DNA of 64,000 nt from Acetobacter garciniae (GTDB lineage: Bacteria > Pseudomonadota > Alphaproteobacteria > Acetobacterales > Acetobacteraceae). Both the position numbers and the translations under genes were made by a program. This document shows, piece after piece, positions 27,618-36,480 of this stretch. The notes below the pieces were generated by a model, which did no database searches, was not told the origin of the DNA, and worked only from the letters and a program-made list of their open reading frames with translations. The stretch covers positions 1-64,000 of the forward strand of contig NZ_JAFVMH010000011.1 in assembly GCF_017377735.1 (NCBI RefSeq), read 5' to 3'. The number at the start of each line of letters is the position of its first letter. The stretch's first letter is position 1.

Positions 27618-28211
27618 TCAATTGTGCGCTGCAGTATCGAGCAGCAGTCGTGCCAGTTTGCCGGTCTGTGCCACAGGGCCCGGAGAGAGAAAGACCTGCC
27701 CGCAGGTATAGGTGCTTTCCATAATCAAGATCAGGCCATCGGTCAGCAGGTCAGGATCGTCTGTCGTCAGAGTGCATACTTTCTGCCTGACCCACTCACG
27801 GATTTCCTGTTTCAGACGTGCGACTTCCTGACGAACGGGGTGTTCCGGTTCCGGATACTCGGCAATGGGATTAGTCAGCGCGCAGCCACGATAACCGGGC
27901 TGGCTAGGCCGTCGGGCCAGGTCATCGAAATAGGCGAGAATTTGTGTACAGGGATCATTTGGATGATCGTGGCAGATCGCGTCAATCCGGTACCAGAACG
28001 CCTGCTGGTAATCCGCCAGCTACGCGGCCGTCGGCCCATCCTTGGAGCCAAAAGCCCTATAGAGAGAAGACTTGGTCACACCCGCCTTGTGTACGATCTC
28101 ACCCACGCCAACGGCGCGAATACCCTGATTGTAGAACAGGTCACGCGCCGAACTGCGGATTTTACTGGCCGCACAGGGACGGGGGAGAGCTTTGGGAGAC
28201 GACATTTCCAA
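27618..28211 (-). pseudogene. TetR-family regulator interrupted by an in-frame amber codon
   Basis: The minus strand encodes a complete TetR-like protein of about 197 residues. The helix-turn-helix reads VGVGEIVHKAGVTKSSLYRAF, and the C-terminal domain includes YLADYQQAFWYRIDAI-like text, RRPSQPGYRGCALTNPIAEY, and ends at TGA 27620-27618. A single TAG at 28022-28020 (codon 64, after KDGPTAA) interrupts an otherwise open frame, with no shift on either side. As read, only a 63-residue DNA-binding stub would be made. Either the regulator is dead, or the base is a sequencing error, or the stub still binds. It is divergent from the MFS gene, a classic repressor/exporter pair. Confidence 0.75.
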
Positions 28212-28229
28212 ACTCGCAACTGGCGATGT

Positions 28230-28241
28230 TACCGATCGGTA
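28230..28241. promoter_or_regulatory. Candidate TetR operator between tetR and the MFS gene
   Basis: TACCGATCGGTA is a perfect 12-bp palindrome in the 67-bp gap between the two divergent starts, with a related half site (TACCGATGG) directly following and TTATCGGTCAGT at 28263. Position and symmetry suit a TetR operator. Binding is inferred. Confidence 0.5.
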
Positions 28242-28278
28242 CCGATGGTCGGGACAACGTAACTTATCGGTCAGTCAT

Positions 28279-29559
28279 ATGAAACTTTCCATACCCCGAA
28301 ACAAGGGAACACAACGCCCGCACATCTTCGTTCTGGTGGTCGGGCTCACGTTTCTCTCGCTGCTGGTATCCGCCGGTGTCCGGGCCACGCCCGGCGTGCT
28401 GATGATGCCGCTGCAGGACGCCTTGGGCTGGAGCCGCAGCAGCATTTCCGTCTCGGCCGCCGTGGGAATATTCCTGTACGGGCTCGTCGGGCCTTTCTCC
28501 GCCGCCCTCATGCAGAAGTTCGGCATCCGCCGCATGCTGATTGGTGCGCTGCTGCTGATCGGTCTATCGACGCTCATGTCACTGGACATGACGCAGCCCT
28601 GGCAGTTTTTTCTGACCTGGGGTGTGCTGACCGGTTTTGGCACGGGTGCGGTGGCGATGGTGCTGGGCGCCACGGTGGTGAACCGCTGGTTCGTGGCCCG
28701 GCGCGGCACGATCATGGGTCTGCTAGCCGCCAGCACGGCAACCGGTTCGTTACTTTTCCTGCCGGGTCTTGCAGGACTTGCCCATCATTTCGGGTGGCGG
28801 GCACCTGTCATGGCCGTTGCCGCAACCACCCTGATACTGGTGCCCCTTGTGGCTCTTTTCCTGCCAGAGCACCCTGAGGATCGTGGACTGGTGCCACATG
28901 GGGCGGAACCGGATCATGAGCCGCTCCGGTATACGGACCAAAACCCTTTACGCACGGCCATAACGGCCCTGCTGGCGGCCGCGCGCAAACGAGACTTCTG
29001 GTTTCTGTTCGCGACCTTCTTTGTGTGTGGCTTCACTACGAATGGACTGATCGGCACGCATTTCATCGCAATCTGCGCCGACCATGGCATCGGGGAAGTT
29101 CCGGCGGCAGGATACCTTGCCATGATGGGAATGTTCGATCTTATCGGCACCACGCTGTCCGGCTGGCTGACAGACCGGCTGGATGCGCGCTGGCTGCTGT
29201 TTTCCTATTATGGACTGCGGGGGCTGTCGCTGATTGCGCTACCCTTCATCGATTTCTCGCCTGAAAGTCTGATGATCTTCGGGATATTCTATGGCCTCGA
29301 CTGGATCGCAACCGTTCCGCCAACCCTGCGCCTGTCCAACATGGCGTTTGGGGAACGCTCTGCCCCGATCGTGTTTGGCTGGATCGTGTTCGGACATCAG
29401 ATCGGGGCGGCCTGTGCCGCCTCCCTCGCAGGCATACTGCGACAGGCGCAGGGAAGCTACCAGGACATGCTTGTTCTGGCAGGTGCCGCCGGAGTAATCG
29501 CCGCGTTTCTTGCTATAAGCATTGGCAATGGTCGCGCTTCGCCTGGAACACTGATCTGA
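28279..29559 (+). CDS. MFS transporter (OFA/monocarboxylate-type)
   Basis: A 426-residue membrane protein with twelve hydrophobic segments. The first is FVLVVGLTFLSLLVSAGVRA, and a signature loop RRGTIMGLLAAS follows helix 4. The layout matches MFS members resembling oxalate/formate and monocarboxylate exchangers. I place the start at ATG 28279 (MKLSIPRNKG) rather than 29 codons earlier, because the longer form would overlap the divergent TetR gene and the operator palindrome. It was presumably controlled by the now broken TetR gene, so it may be constitutive. The substrate is unknown. Confidence 0.88.
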   Translation: MKLSIPRNKGTQRPHIFVLVVGLTFLSLLVSAGVRATPGVLMMPLQDALGWSRSSISVSAAVGIFLYGLVGPFSAALMQKFGIRRMLIGALLLIGLSTLMSLDMTQPWQFFLTWGVLTGFGTGAVAMVLGATVVNRWFVARRGTIMGLLAASTATGSLLFLPGLAGLAHHFGWRAPVMAVAATTLILVPLVALFLPEHPEDRGLVPHGAEPDHEPLRYTDQNPLRTAITALLAAARKRDFWFLFATFFVCGFTTNGLIGTHFIAICADHGIGEVPAAGYLAMMGMFDLIGTTLSGWLTDRLDARWLLFSYYGLRGLSLIALPFIDFSPESLMIFGIFYGLDWIATVPPTLRLSNMAFGERSAPIVFGWIVFGHQIGAACAASLAGILRQAQGSYQDMLVLAGAAGVIAAFLAISIGNGRASPGTLI

Positions 29560-29680
29560 AAATCGGATGGTGCGGAGCGGGACGTTTTGCCATGGCCCAT
29601 GAAGAAGCGTGCATAACGACCAGCCCCCCAAATCTCGGGACGAAATATCAACCGGCACCCGAGGCATGGTGCCAACAACG

Positions 29681-30892
29681 TTAACCATACAAGGAGGGCT
29701 CTGGAAGCCAGCCCGTGAGGAGATGTCGGCCAATCTCTTCATGTTTCCAATCGACCGGATCGTGAAGTGAGAGCGTTCTCGCATCGCGCCAGTAACGGTC
29801 GAAGCCGATCGATTCCCTGGTCGCCCGCGCCCCCATGGCGCTCATGATGTCCGACGTGGCACGCAGGCTCACCCGGGAGGCAAGAGAGCGTGCCGCATAG
29901 ACGGCCATGGCGGCTTCCGCCCGCGGAATAACGCCGGATGCACGCAAGTCGAGCCCGTTGGCGGCGTCACGGATCAGGGCGACGGCTCCGGCAAGCTCCG
30001 CGCCGATCTCGCCAAACAGGCGGCGCACCATCGGGTCGTCACTGGCATTTTTCCCTTGTACGGAAATCCATGGCCGCGCCTGTTCGCGCACAAAGCCGGC
30101 CGCATAACGCAATGCGGCCATCCCGATCCCGGCCATGATTGTAGAAAAACCATGCTGGTAACGAAGGGATGACCAGTCGGGTGGGGATGGGTTCTCCTTC
30201 GGTATCACCAGTCCTGGTACGGTTCGCACATTGTCCAGTATGACAGTGCCTGAGGCTGTCGCGCGTTGTCCCATGCCGCTCCAGTCGTCCAGAACGGTCA
30301 AACCAGCCGTCCGACGGGGGACGAGGTCGAAGCGCATGGCTCCGCCGGCAATGTCGTGGGACGTAATGGCGATAAGGTCGGCCCCCATTGCTCCCGTGGC
30401 GTAAATCTTGCGGCCGTTGAGGATATGACAGCCATGGTCGGGTGTTGCAACGACATGCCCGAACTGATCGGCGCGGGCTCCTTCCTCCGCAATCGCTTGA
30501 CCGATAATGATATTGCGCGATGCAATGTCGTGGCCCAGGCGGCGGCATGTGGCATCATCCGCGAAAGTGAAGATTTCGCGCACCAGATCGTCATGGACCT
30601 TATATATTTGTGCGACTGACGGATCTGCGCTGGCCATGCGCAATAGAATTTCCTGGGACTGGGCCTGTGTCAGGCCCCAGCCGCCATAGGAGCGGGGTAG
30701 GGCAGCGGCCATTACACCACATGCCTTCAGCGCTACGATGGACGTTGTCGGATAGTGCCCCTCTCGATCGGCGGCAGGTGCGTTGGGGGCGATGGAGTGA
30801 TGAATGACGTCATACAGGGTTTCGATATGTGGCCGCAGAATGTCAGGCCAGACATAGGAAGGAATAAGGGCCGCCAAGACAGAAGCATCCAT
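29681..30892 (-). CDS. Acyl-CoA dehydrogenase-fold flavoprotein (SfnB/DszC-like)
   Basis: A 403-residue protein with the acyl-CoA dehydrogenase fold: an N-terminal helical domain (GVMAAALPRSYGGWGLT), a middle beta domain (GHVVATPDHGCHILNGRKIYATGA, WSGMGQRATASGTVILDNV), and a C-terminal four-helix domain. No catalytic Glu for acyl-CoA oxidation is apparent, and the GQRATASGT strand is typical of the SfnB and DszC/NtaA-partner flavin monooxygenases that desulfurise sulfones. It is convergent with the MFS gene. A second flavin monooxygenase of the NtaA/SnaA type lies at 40326. A role in sulfur or xenobiotic use is likely but unproven. Confidence 0.85.
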   Translation of the reverse strand: MDASVLAALIPSYVWPDILRPHIETLYDVIHHSIAPNAPAADREGHYPTTSIVALKACGVMAAALPRSYGGWGLTQAQSQEILLRMASADPSVAQIYKVHDDLVREIFTFADDATCRRLGHDIASRNIIIGQAIAEEGARADQFGHVVATPDHGCHILNGRKIYATGAMGADLIAITSHDIAGGAMRFDLVPRRTAGLTVLDDWSGMGQRATASGTVILDNVRTVPGLVIPKENPSPPDWSSLRYQHGFSTIMAGIGMAALRYAAGFVREQARPWISVQGKNASDDPMVRRLFGEIGAELAGAVALIRDAANGLDLRASGVIPRAEAAMAVYAARSLASRVSLRATSDIMSAMGARATRESIGFDRYWRDARTLSLHDPVDWKHEEIGRHLLTGWLPEPSLYG

Positions 30893-31001
30893 GTGTTCGT
30901 CCTTATGGGAAGGAATGGGTCTATATATTCACCATATGTTGATTTTTGGAAGGTTTCATGCTTAAAGACAGCGGTTCCTGTTCACCGCTGCGGCCCGAGG
31001 G

Positions 31002-31373
31002 ATGATCGTACAGAACTTCGCATTCTACGCCGATATGCCCGAGGACATGCGTTATCTACGCAAGGTTGACGGCAGACAGACCTGGATCGAACAGGACATG
31101 ATTTTCCTTCTGCCGCCACGGCTTCGGGATTTCAGGAAAAATCTTTTCCATGTCAGATACGACCAGAGGTCGGACAGTGCTTTATATGCCCCGCTCTTTC
31201 AAGTAAAATGCATTGAAGCCGAAACATGCGACATGAATGGCTTTGAAGGGCCATATAATGTCTTTCCCTTTTATGAAAAGGTTTTCCGGCGCAGGCGGAA
31301 CTATCGTGATTACTATGTTCTGTTTCTTTTTAAACACAAGTCCGATTACCAGAAATATCTTCGGCTTTACTGA
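31002..31373 (+). CDS. Hypothetical protein
   Basis: A 123-residue open frame with a normal-looking, soluble and aromatic-rich composition (FHVRYDQRSD, YNVFPFYEKVFRRRRNYRDYY). I do not recognise a family. It begins at ATG 31002, with GAGG immediately upstream, somewhat too close for an ideal ribosome site. It lies alone between the SfnB-like gene (divergent) and acnB. Base composition is lower in GC than the neighbours, suggesting acquired DNA or relaxed selection. It may be a real gene or a chance frame. Confidence 0.45.
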   Translation: MIVQNFAFYADMPEDMRYLRKVDGRQTWIEQDMIFLLPPRLRDFRKNLFHVRYDQRSDSALYAPLFQVKCIEAETCDMNGFEGPYNVFPFYEKVFRRRRNYRDYYVLFLFKHKSDYQKYLRLY

Positions 31374-31867
31374 GTTAAGGCCGGTCGCCCCGGAGGCAGG
31401 AGAACCCTGAACCAGGGAGCCGGATGACATCCCCTCACTCCATCGCGGTCGGCATTGGAGCATCTACGACAATGGCCCGGCAGGGGCGGTCAACGGTTTA
31501 TGCGATGCCAGGGTCATCCGTGAAAATCAGAGCCGGCTCGATATCGCAGGCTTCGGTTAAAGCCGGGCAGTTCAAGAGTGCCAGTGCCGGAAAATTGAAA
31601 TGACAATTGCTGCGTCATCGGCCAGATCGGGAAAGCTCAGGGGGGTTAAAATTGGTGATCGCATATTCCAGTCCAGCCGGCATGTGGATTGCCATTTTTA
31701 AGCCGTCAACGCTGAATTCAAAGGACTATTGTTGCTGAAATGCCGTGTCTTGTCAGTCGGCAGGGGTTGGCGTAACTGGGATCCATCAGAACCTTAAGCC
31801 GACTTAACCATACCGGTTTGCGGGGCCGCGTTTCAGGTCCATACACCTCAATGACGTTGGAATTGCG
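31374..31867. other. Intergenic region before acnB
   Basis: 494 bp with no convincing gene on either strand. It contains a small dyad, TTAAG-CCGA-CTTAA (31794-31807), 60 bp before the acnB start, which may be regulatory. GGA at 31857-31859 is the acnB ribosome site. No sigma-70 promoter stands out clearly. Confidence 0.4.
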
Positions 31868-34657
31868 ATGAACGCCTACTCAGATTACCTGGCCGAAATC
31901 AAGGACAGAGAAAAGCAAGGGCTTGCCCCCAAGCCGATCGACGACGGCGGCCTCGTTCGTGAAATTATCACGTTGATTGAGGATCCCGGTAACGAACACC
32001 GGGCAGAGGCCCTCAAATTCTTCATTTACAACACGCTGCCCGGCACAACGAGTGCCGCCGATGTCAAAGCGGCCTTCCTGAAGAAGATCGTCCTGGGCGA
32101 AACGGTTGTCCCCGAGATTACCCCAGCCTTTGCGCTCGAACTGCTTTCGCACATGAAGGGTGGTCCGTCGGTCAGGGTGCTGCTCGATATCGCCCTGGGC
32201 GATGACAGCGCGATCGCCAAGCAGGCGGGCGAAGTACTGAAGACCCAGGTCTTCCTCTATGACGCCGACATGTTCCGGTTGCGCGATGCCTACAAAGCCG
32301 GCAACGCCGTCGCAAAAGACGTGCTCGAGAGCTACGCCAAGGCCGAATTCTTCACCAAGCTTCCGGATGTCGAAGACGAGATCGAGGTCGTGACCTTCAT
32401 CGCCGCTGAAGGCGATATCTCGACCGACCTTCTGTCACCGGGCAATCAGGCGCATTCGCGCTCGGACCGCGAATTGCACGGCCAGTGCATGATCTCGCCC
32501 GAGGCGCAGCAGGAAATCGTCGCCCTGCAAAAGCAGCACCCCGGCAAGCGGGTGATGATGATCGCCGAAAAGGGCACGATGGGCGTGGGCTCGTCGCGGA
32601 TGTCTGGCGTGAACAACGTCGCACTCTGGACCGGCAAGCGGGCCAGCCCCTATGTGCCTTTCGTCAACTTCGCCCCGATCGTCGCTGGCACCAACGGTAT
32701 TTCGCCAATTTTTGCAACCACTGTCGACGTGACCGGTGGTATCGGCATCAACCTGAAAAACTGGGTCAAGAAGACCGACGCAGACGGCAAGCCGGTCCTG
32801 AACAGCGACGGCAACCCCGTTCTTGAGCAGAAATATTCAGTCGAGACCGGCACTGTCCTGAAGATCGATGTCAAGAACAAGCAGCTTCGTGACGAGAACG
32901 GCAAGGAGCTGGTTGATATTGCCGCCGCATTAACTCCGCAGAAAATGGAGTTCATGAAGGCGGGCAGTTCTTACGCGATCGTTTTCGGCAAGAAGCTCCA
33001 GACCTTTGCGGCCCAGACGCTGGGGATCGAGGCCACCCCGGTCTTTGCACCGAACAAGGAGATTGCGCTTGACGGCCAGGGCCTGACCGCGGTCGAGAAG
33101 ATCTTTAACCGCAATGCCGTTGGTGTAACGCCGGGCAAGATCCTGCACGCGGGTTCGGACGTTCGTGTGAAGGTGAATATCGTCGGTTCCCAGGACACAA
33201 CTGGCCTGATGACCGCACAGGAGCTTGAGGCGATGGCAGCGACCATCATCTCCCCCCTTGTGGATGGCGCATACCAGTCTGGCTGCCATACGGCCTCCGT
33301 GTGGGATAAGAAGGCACAGGCGAATATCCCGAAGCTCATGAAATTCATGAACAACTTCGGCCTGATCACCGCGCGTGACCCCAAGGGCGTCTATCCCGCG
33401 ATGACGGACGTGATTCACAAGGTGCTGAACGACATCACCGTGGATGACTGGGCGATCATCATCGGGGGCGACAGCCATACCCGCATGTCCAAGGGTGTGG
33501 CCTTTGGTGCCGACTCTGGCACCGTGGCGCTGGCACTGGCCACGGGCGAGGCGACGATGCCGATCCCGCAATCGGTCAAGGTTACGTTCAAAGGCACGAT
33601 GCAGCCGCATATGGACTTCCGTGACGTGGTGCATGCGACACAGGCGCAGATGCTTAAGCAATGCGGCGATAACGTCTTTCAGGGCCGCGTCATTGAGGTG
33701 CATATCGGAACGCTGCTTGCCGACCAGGCCTTCACTTTCACCGACTGGACAGCCGAAATGAAGGCGAAGGCTTCCATCTGCATCTCGCAGGATGAGACGC
33801 TGATAGAGTCGTTGGAAATCGCCAAGTCGCGCATCCAGATCATGATCGACAAGGGCATGGAAAATGCCGCAGGCACGTTGAAGGGCCTTATCGCCAAGGC
33901 TGACAAGCGTATTGCCGAGATCCGCTCGGGCGAAAAGCCCGCGCTGGCCCCCGACGACAATGCGAAATATTTTGCCGAAGTCGTGGTCGATCTCGACGAG
34001 ATCAATGAGCCGATGATCGCCGATCCGGATGTAAACAACCCTGACGTGTCCAAGCGCTACACCCACGACACGATCCGCCCGGTTTCGTATTACGGCGGCA
34101 CCAAGAAGGTAGACCTTGGGTTTGTGGGCTCCTGCATGGTGCATAAGGGCGATATGAAAATCGTGGCCCAGATGCTCAAGAACCTTGAGAAGGCGCAAGG
34201 AAAGGTTGAGTTCAAGGCGCCGCTGGTCGTCGCTGCGCCGACCTATAACATCATCGATGAACTGAAGACCGAAGGGGATTGGGAAATCCTGGAGCGCTAT
34301 TCCGGCTTCGAATTCAATGACCTGCTCCCCAAGGCCACCCCGCGGACCGAATACGAGAACATTCTCTATCTGGAACGTCCGGGCTGCAATCTCTGCATGG
34401 GCAATCAGGAAAAGGCGGAAAAGGGCGATACCGTTCTGGCGACTTCGACCCGCCTGTTCCAGGGCCGTGTCGTTGAAGATTCCGGCGAGAAGAAAGGGGA
34501 ATCCCTTCTGGCCTCGACCCCCGTCGTGGTGTTGTCGGCTATCCTTGGCCGGATGCCGAGCAATGAGGAATACATGGCTGCCGTCGAAGGGATCGACCTG
34601 ACCACCTTCGCTCCGCCGAAAGTGACGCCGATCGATTCCATGTCCGTCCATTACTAG
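31868..34657 (+). CDS. acnB: Aconitate hydratase B (bifunctional aconitase/2-methylisocitrate dehydratase)
   Basis: A 929-residue TCA-cycle enzyme interconverting citrate and isocitrate. The N-terminal HEAT-like domain (residues 1-160, with NEHRAEALKFF repeats) is specific to AcnB. Swivel and catalytic domains follow. The three [4Fe-4S] cysteines are visible in VGSCMVHKGD and GCNLCMGNQ (Cys-x2-Cys). Substrate-binding segments such as GGDSHTRMSKGVAFGADSG are intact. It is longer than the E. coli protein (865) because of inserts such as the one containing KKTDADGKPVLNSDGN. AcnB apo-enzyme is also an mRNA-binding regulator in E. coli. A strong terminator follows. Confidence 0.97.
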   Translation: MNAYSDYLAEIKDREKQGLAPKPIDDGGLVREIITLIEDPGNEHRAEALKFFIYNTLPGTTSAADVKAAFLKKIVLGETVVPEITPAFALELLSHMKGGPSVRVLLDIALGDDSAIAKQAGEVLKTQVFLYDADMFRLRDAYKAGNAVAKDVLESYAKAEFFTKLPDVEDEIEVVTFIAAEGDISTDLLSPGNQAHSRSDRELHGQCMISPEAQQEIVALQKQHPGKRVMMIAEKGTMGVGSSRMSGVNNVALWTGKRASPYVPFVNFAPIVAGTNGISPIFATTVDVTGGIGINLKNWVKKTDADGKPVLNSDGNPVLEQKYSVETGTVLKIDVKNKQLRDENGKELVDIAAALTPQKMEFMKAGSSYAIVFGKKLQTFAAQTLGIEATPVFAPNKEIALDGQGLTAVEKIFNRNAVGVTPGKILHAGSDVRVKVNIVGSQDTTGLMTAQELEAMAATIISPLVDGAYQSGCHTASVWDKKAQANIPKLMKFMNNFGLITARDPKGVYPAMTDVIHKVLNDITVDDWAIIIGGDSHTRMSKGVAFGADSGTVALALATGEATMPIPQSVKVTFKGTMQPHMDFRDVVHATQAQMLKQCGDNVFQGRVIEVHIGTLLADQAFTFTDWTAEMKAKASICISQDETLIESLEIAKSRIQIMIDKGMENAAGTLKGLIAKADKRIAEIRSGEKPALAPDDNAKYFAEVVVDLDEINEPMIADPDVNNPDVSKRYTHDTIRPVSYYGGTKKVDLGFVGSCMVHKGDMKIVAQMLKNLEKAQGKVEFKAPLVVAAPTYNIIDELKTEGDWEILERYSGFEFNDLLPKATPRTEYENILYLERPGCNLCMGNQEKAEKGDTVLATSTRLFQGRVVEDSGEKKGESLLASTPVVVLSAILGRMPSNEEYMAAVEGIDLTTFAPPKVTPIDSMSVHY

Positions 34658-34730
34658 GACCGATGGACATCGGGCTTTTTTGTGGAGCCCATGATTCCCT
34701 GAGCACCGTATTGATGCGGTACAAGTTGAA

Positions 34731-34768
34731 AGAGGCGCAATCCCGATGGATTGCGCCTCTTTTTCTTT
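34731..34768 (+). terminator. Rho-independent terminator after acnB (shared with rtcB)
   Basis: AGAGGCGCAATCC-CGAT-GGATTGCGCCTCT is a perfect 13-bp stem followed by TTTTCTTT. It ends acnB transcription. Because rtcB converges from the other side and stops at 34791, the same hairpin can also act on the minus strand. Confidence 0.9.
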
Positions 34769-34790
34769 CCGGCCAAGTCAGCGCCCCGGT

Positions 34791-36209
34791 TCAGGGAGAG
34801 CGGCGGGCAGACCTGCGCCCCCTGTAGCCCATGTTGCCCGCCATGATACAGCCAAAGGGGTCGATATAGTCCTCGATCTCGGCCAGGCCGTATTCCCCGA
34901 TCTGCTGCACCACCGTATCGGCCCTTTTGTAGCTTGAGGGCAGTTCCGAGATATCCACCTTGCCTCCGTAAAAACGGATATCCAGCCCCTGTGTCTCGGC
35001 CGTAAGCAGCGCTTCCGCCGTGATGGCTCCCATGCGGCGGCGGTGCTCGGTTCGCGTGAAGTTGCGACCCGCGCCGTGGGGCGCAAAGCCCAGCGCGTGG
35101 GGGGCGTCGTTTCCGCGTGCGATCAGGACCGGCTCGGCCATGTTCAGCGGAATGATCACCTTGCCACAGGCATCATCGGCATGCTTGCCCCAGGCGGGTG
35201 TCGCGCCCTTGCCATGGTAGAACAGGCCATCACGCTCGAACACGAAGTTATGTTCGTTCCAGAACCGCTCCACCACATTGGCCCGTACCGCCGTGCTGAT
35301 GGCGTGGTGCAGCGTGGCATGATTGTCCTTTGTCCACCGGTGCGTCAGTTGCAGAGCCTGCCAATAGGCACGACCATCCTCGCTATCGGCCGGTATCCAT
35401 GCATTCTGGGGCAGCGTGTCGGGCGAAAGCTGCTGTCTGTAGCGCTCCGCCACCTCCATGCCGGAGGTGTACAACCGTGCACCCGGCCCGCGTGACCCAT
35501 GATGCGTGACCATGACCGTATGCCCCGTACTGCGCGAACGCCCGACAAACAGGAAGTGATTACCATCCCCCTGGGTACCCATGTGGGTCCGGGCCGCGTC
35601 CAGGGTCTTTTCGCGCTTCAAGAACGGGTTGGCGCGGAATGCGTCCAGCAGATCGGGGTCCACCGCGAAGCGGTTGCCATCCTTGCGCCCACCGGGACCG
35701 AAATGCGTAATGGCCGAAGCCGCATCCAGCACCATCCTGGGCTCGGCATTACCAAGGTCGGTCATCATCACCGAGCAGCATATGTCGGCCGAATGCATGC
35801 CGGGATGAATGGCGTTGCGCGTCGCGACAATGCCGCCCACAGGAATGGTGCCCAGCGGTCCCGCCGGGCAGGCATCGGGCATGACGGCCCCGGCTTCCAC
35901 CGTAGGGGTGCGCAGCACTTCGCGCATCGTGGCCAGCACCTTGTTCATGTTGGTGGTTTCGTCCTCGTTTTCCGCACGAAGCGAGATATGCAGCGGCACC
36001 TCGCCTTCCGCACGCAAGGGCAGGAGCGACGGCGGGGGTGGCGACAGATCGGCCGCCAGCAGAGAGCGGATCTGGGCACTGTCCATTCCGTCTTTTTGCG
36101 CGGTACTGGCACGCGCCAACAAGGCGGCAAAGCCGGCACCGGGACGGTGGCCCCATGCAATCAGGTCATTTCCAGTTATGGGGGCTGGATGTTCATGGGT
36201 CATGGTCAT
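34791..36209 (-). CDS. rtcB: RNA-splicing ligase RtcB family
   Basis: A 472-residue GTP- and Mn-dependent ligase that joins 2',3'-cyclic phosphate (or 3'-phosphate) and 5'-OH RNA ends. Metal and guanylylation residues are visible: HPGMHSADICCSVM (Asp and Cys), GTQGDGNHFLFVG, THHGSRGPGARLY, and the histidine that becomes GMP-linked in APHGAGRNFTR. The N-terminus diverges from E. coli RtcB (it opens HPAPITGNDLIAWGHRPGAGF), typical of the RtcB paralogue that travels with Ro60. The start is ATG 36209, with AGAAGACG upstream. The leader between Ro60 and rtcB carries the Y-RNA-like units. No RtcA cyclase gene is present in the window. Confidence 0.93.
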   Translation of the reverse strand: MTMTHEHPAPITGNDLIAWGHRPGAGFAALLARASTAQKDGMDSAQIRSLLAADLSPPPPSLLPLRAEGEVPLHISLRAENEDETTNMNKVLATMREVLRTPTVEAGAVMPDACPAGPLGTIPVGGIVATRNAIHPGMHSADICCSVMMTDLGNAEPRMVLDAASAITHFGPGGRKDGNRFAVDPDLLDAFRANPFLKREKTLDAARTHMGTQGDGNHFLFVGRSRSTGHTVMVTHHGSRGPGARLYTSGMEVAERYRQQLSPDTLPQNAWIPADSEDGRAYWQALQLTHRWTKDNHATLHHAISTAVRANVVERFWNEHNFVFERDGLFYHGKGATPAWGKHADDACGKVIIPLNMAEPVLIARGNDAPHALGFAPHGAGRNFTRTEHRRRMGAITAEALLTAETQGLDIRFYGGKVDISELPSSYKRADTVVQQIGEYGLAEIEDYIDPFGCIMAGNMGYRGRRSARRSP

Positions 36210-36274
36210 TCACGTCTTCTTTCCAGGCCGCGCGTGCGCAGGCACCCGCGGTTATGTGCGCATGATCCCGGCAA

Positions 36275-36299
36275 CCGGCCCGTGGCTTACGCGGGCCGG
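36275..36299 (-). ncRNA. GC-rich hairpin between the Y-RNA-like array and rtcB
   Basis: The minus strand folds as CCGGCCCG-CGTAAGCCA-CGGGCCGG, an 8-bp perfect stem. Its first bases overlap the outer helix of unit 3, so the two folds compete. There is no U tract after it. It may be an RNA processing or stability element in the rtcB leader. Confidence 0.45.
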
Positions 36300-36376
36300 C
36301 CACACCATGGGGACAAGGGCTGTGATGGACTTGATGAATGTAGTCCGCCATGCATTTCCCCGGCGGTCGGGGTGGC
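36299..36376 (-). ncRNA. Y-RNA-like unit 3
   Basis: On the minus strand, GGGGA (36361-36357) pairs with UCCCC (36313-36309). The latter is preceded by CCUUG, the same 3' element as in units 1 and 2, and GGGGA is followed by AAUGC. Inside, GGACU pairs with AGUCC around the loop ACAUUCAUCA. An outer GCCAC/GUGGC helix can close the unit. It shares GACUACAUUC with unit 2. It has no tRNA-like part. Classification as a Y-RNA relative is inference from the shared ends and position. Confidence 0.5.
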
Positions 36377-36384
36377 TAAAAAGG

Positions 36385-36468
36385 CCCTGGCGACAAGGGG
36401 ATGGGGGGACATAAGGGCCCCATAGGGGCTGCCTTCACGAATGTAGTCCCCCCTTGCATTCGCCAGGG
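36385..36468 (-). ncRNA. Y-RNA-like unit 2
   Basis: On the minus strand the ends pair as CCCUGGCGA with UCGCCAGGG (9 bp). A three-base AUG bulge follows, then CAAGGGG with CCCCUUG (7 bp). Inner pairs GGAC/GUCC and an apical GCCCC-UAU-GGGGC hairpin complete it. A long end-to-end stem with a bulge and a CUUG-containing 3' strand is the layout of Ro-binding Y RNA stems. It lies 12 nt after unit 1 in the Ro60-rtcB gap. Confidence 0.6.
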
Positions 36469-36480
36469 GTTGGAAAATGG

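Noticed and set aside
27624-28262. 212-codon plus-strand frame opposite the TetR gene
   Set aside because: The minus strand encodes a full TetR protein except for one amber codon. The plus frame has no recognisable domain.
32930-34651. 573-codon minus-strand frame opposite acnB
   Set aside because: It is a shadow of the intact acnB gene, with no domain and no ribosome site.
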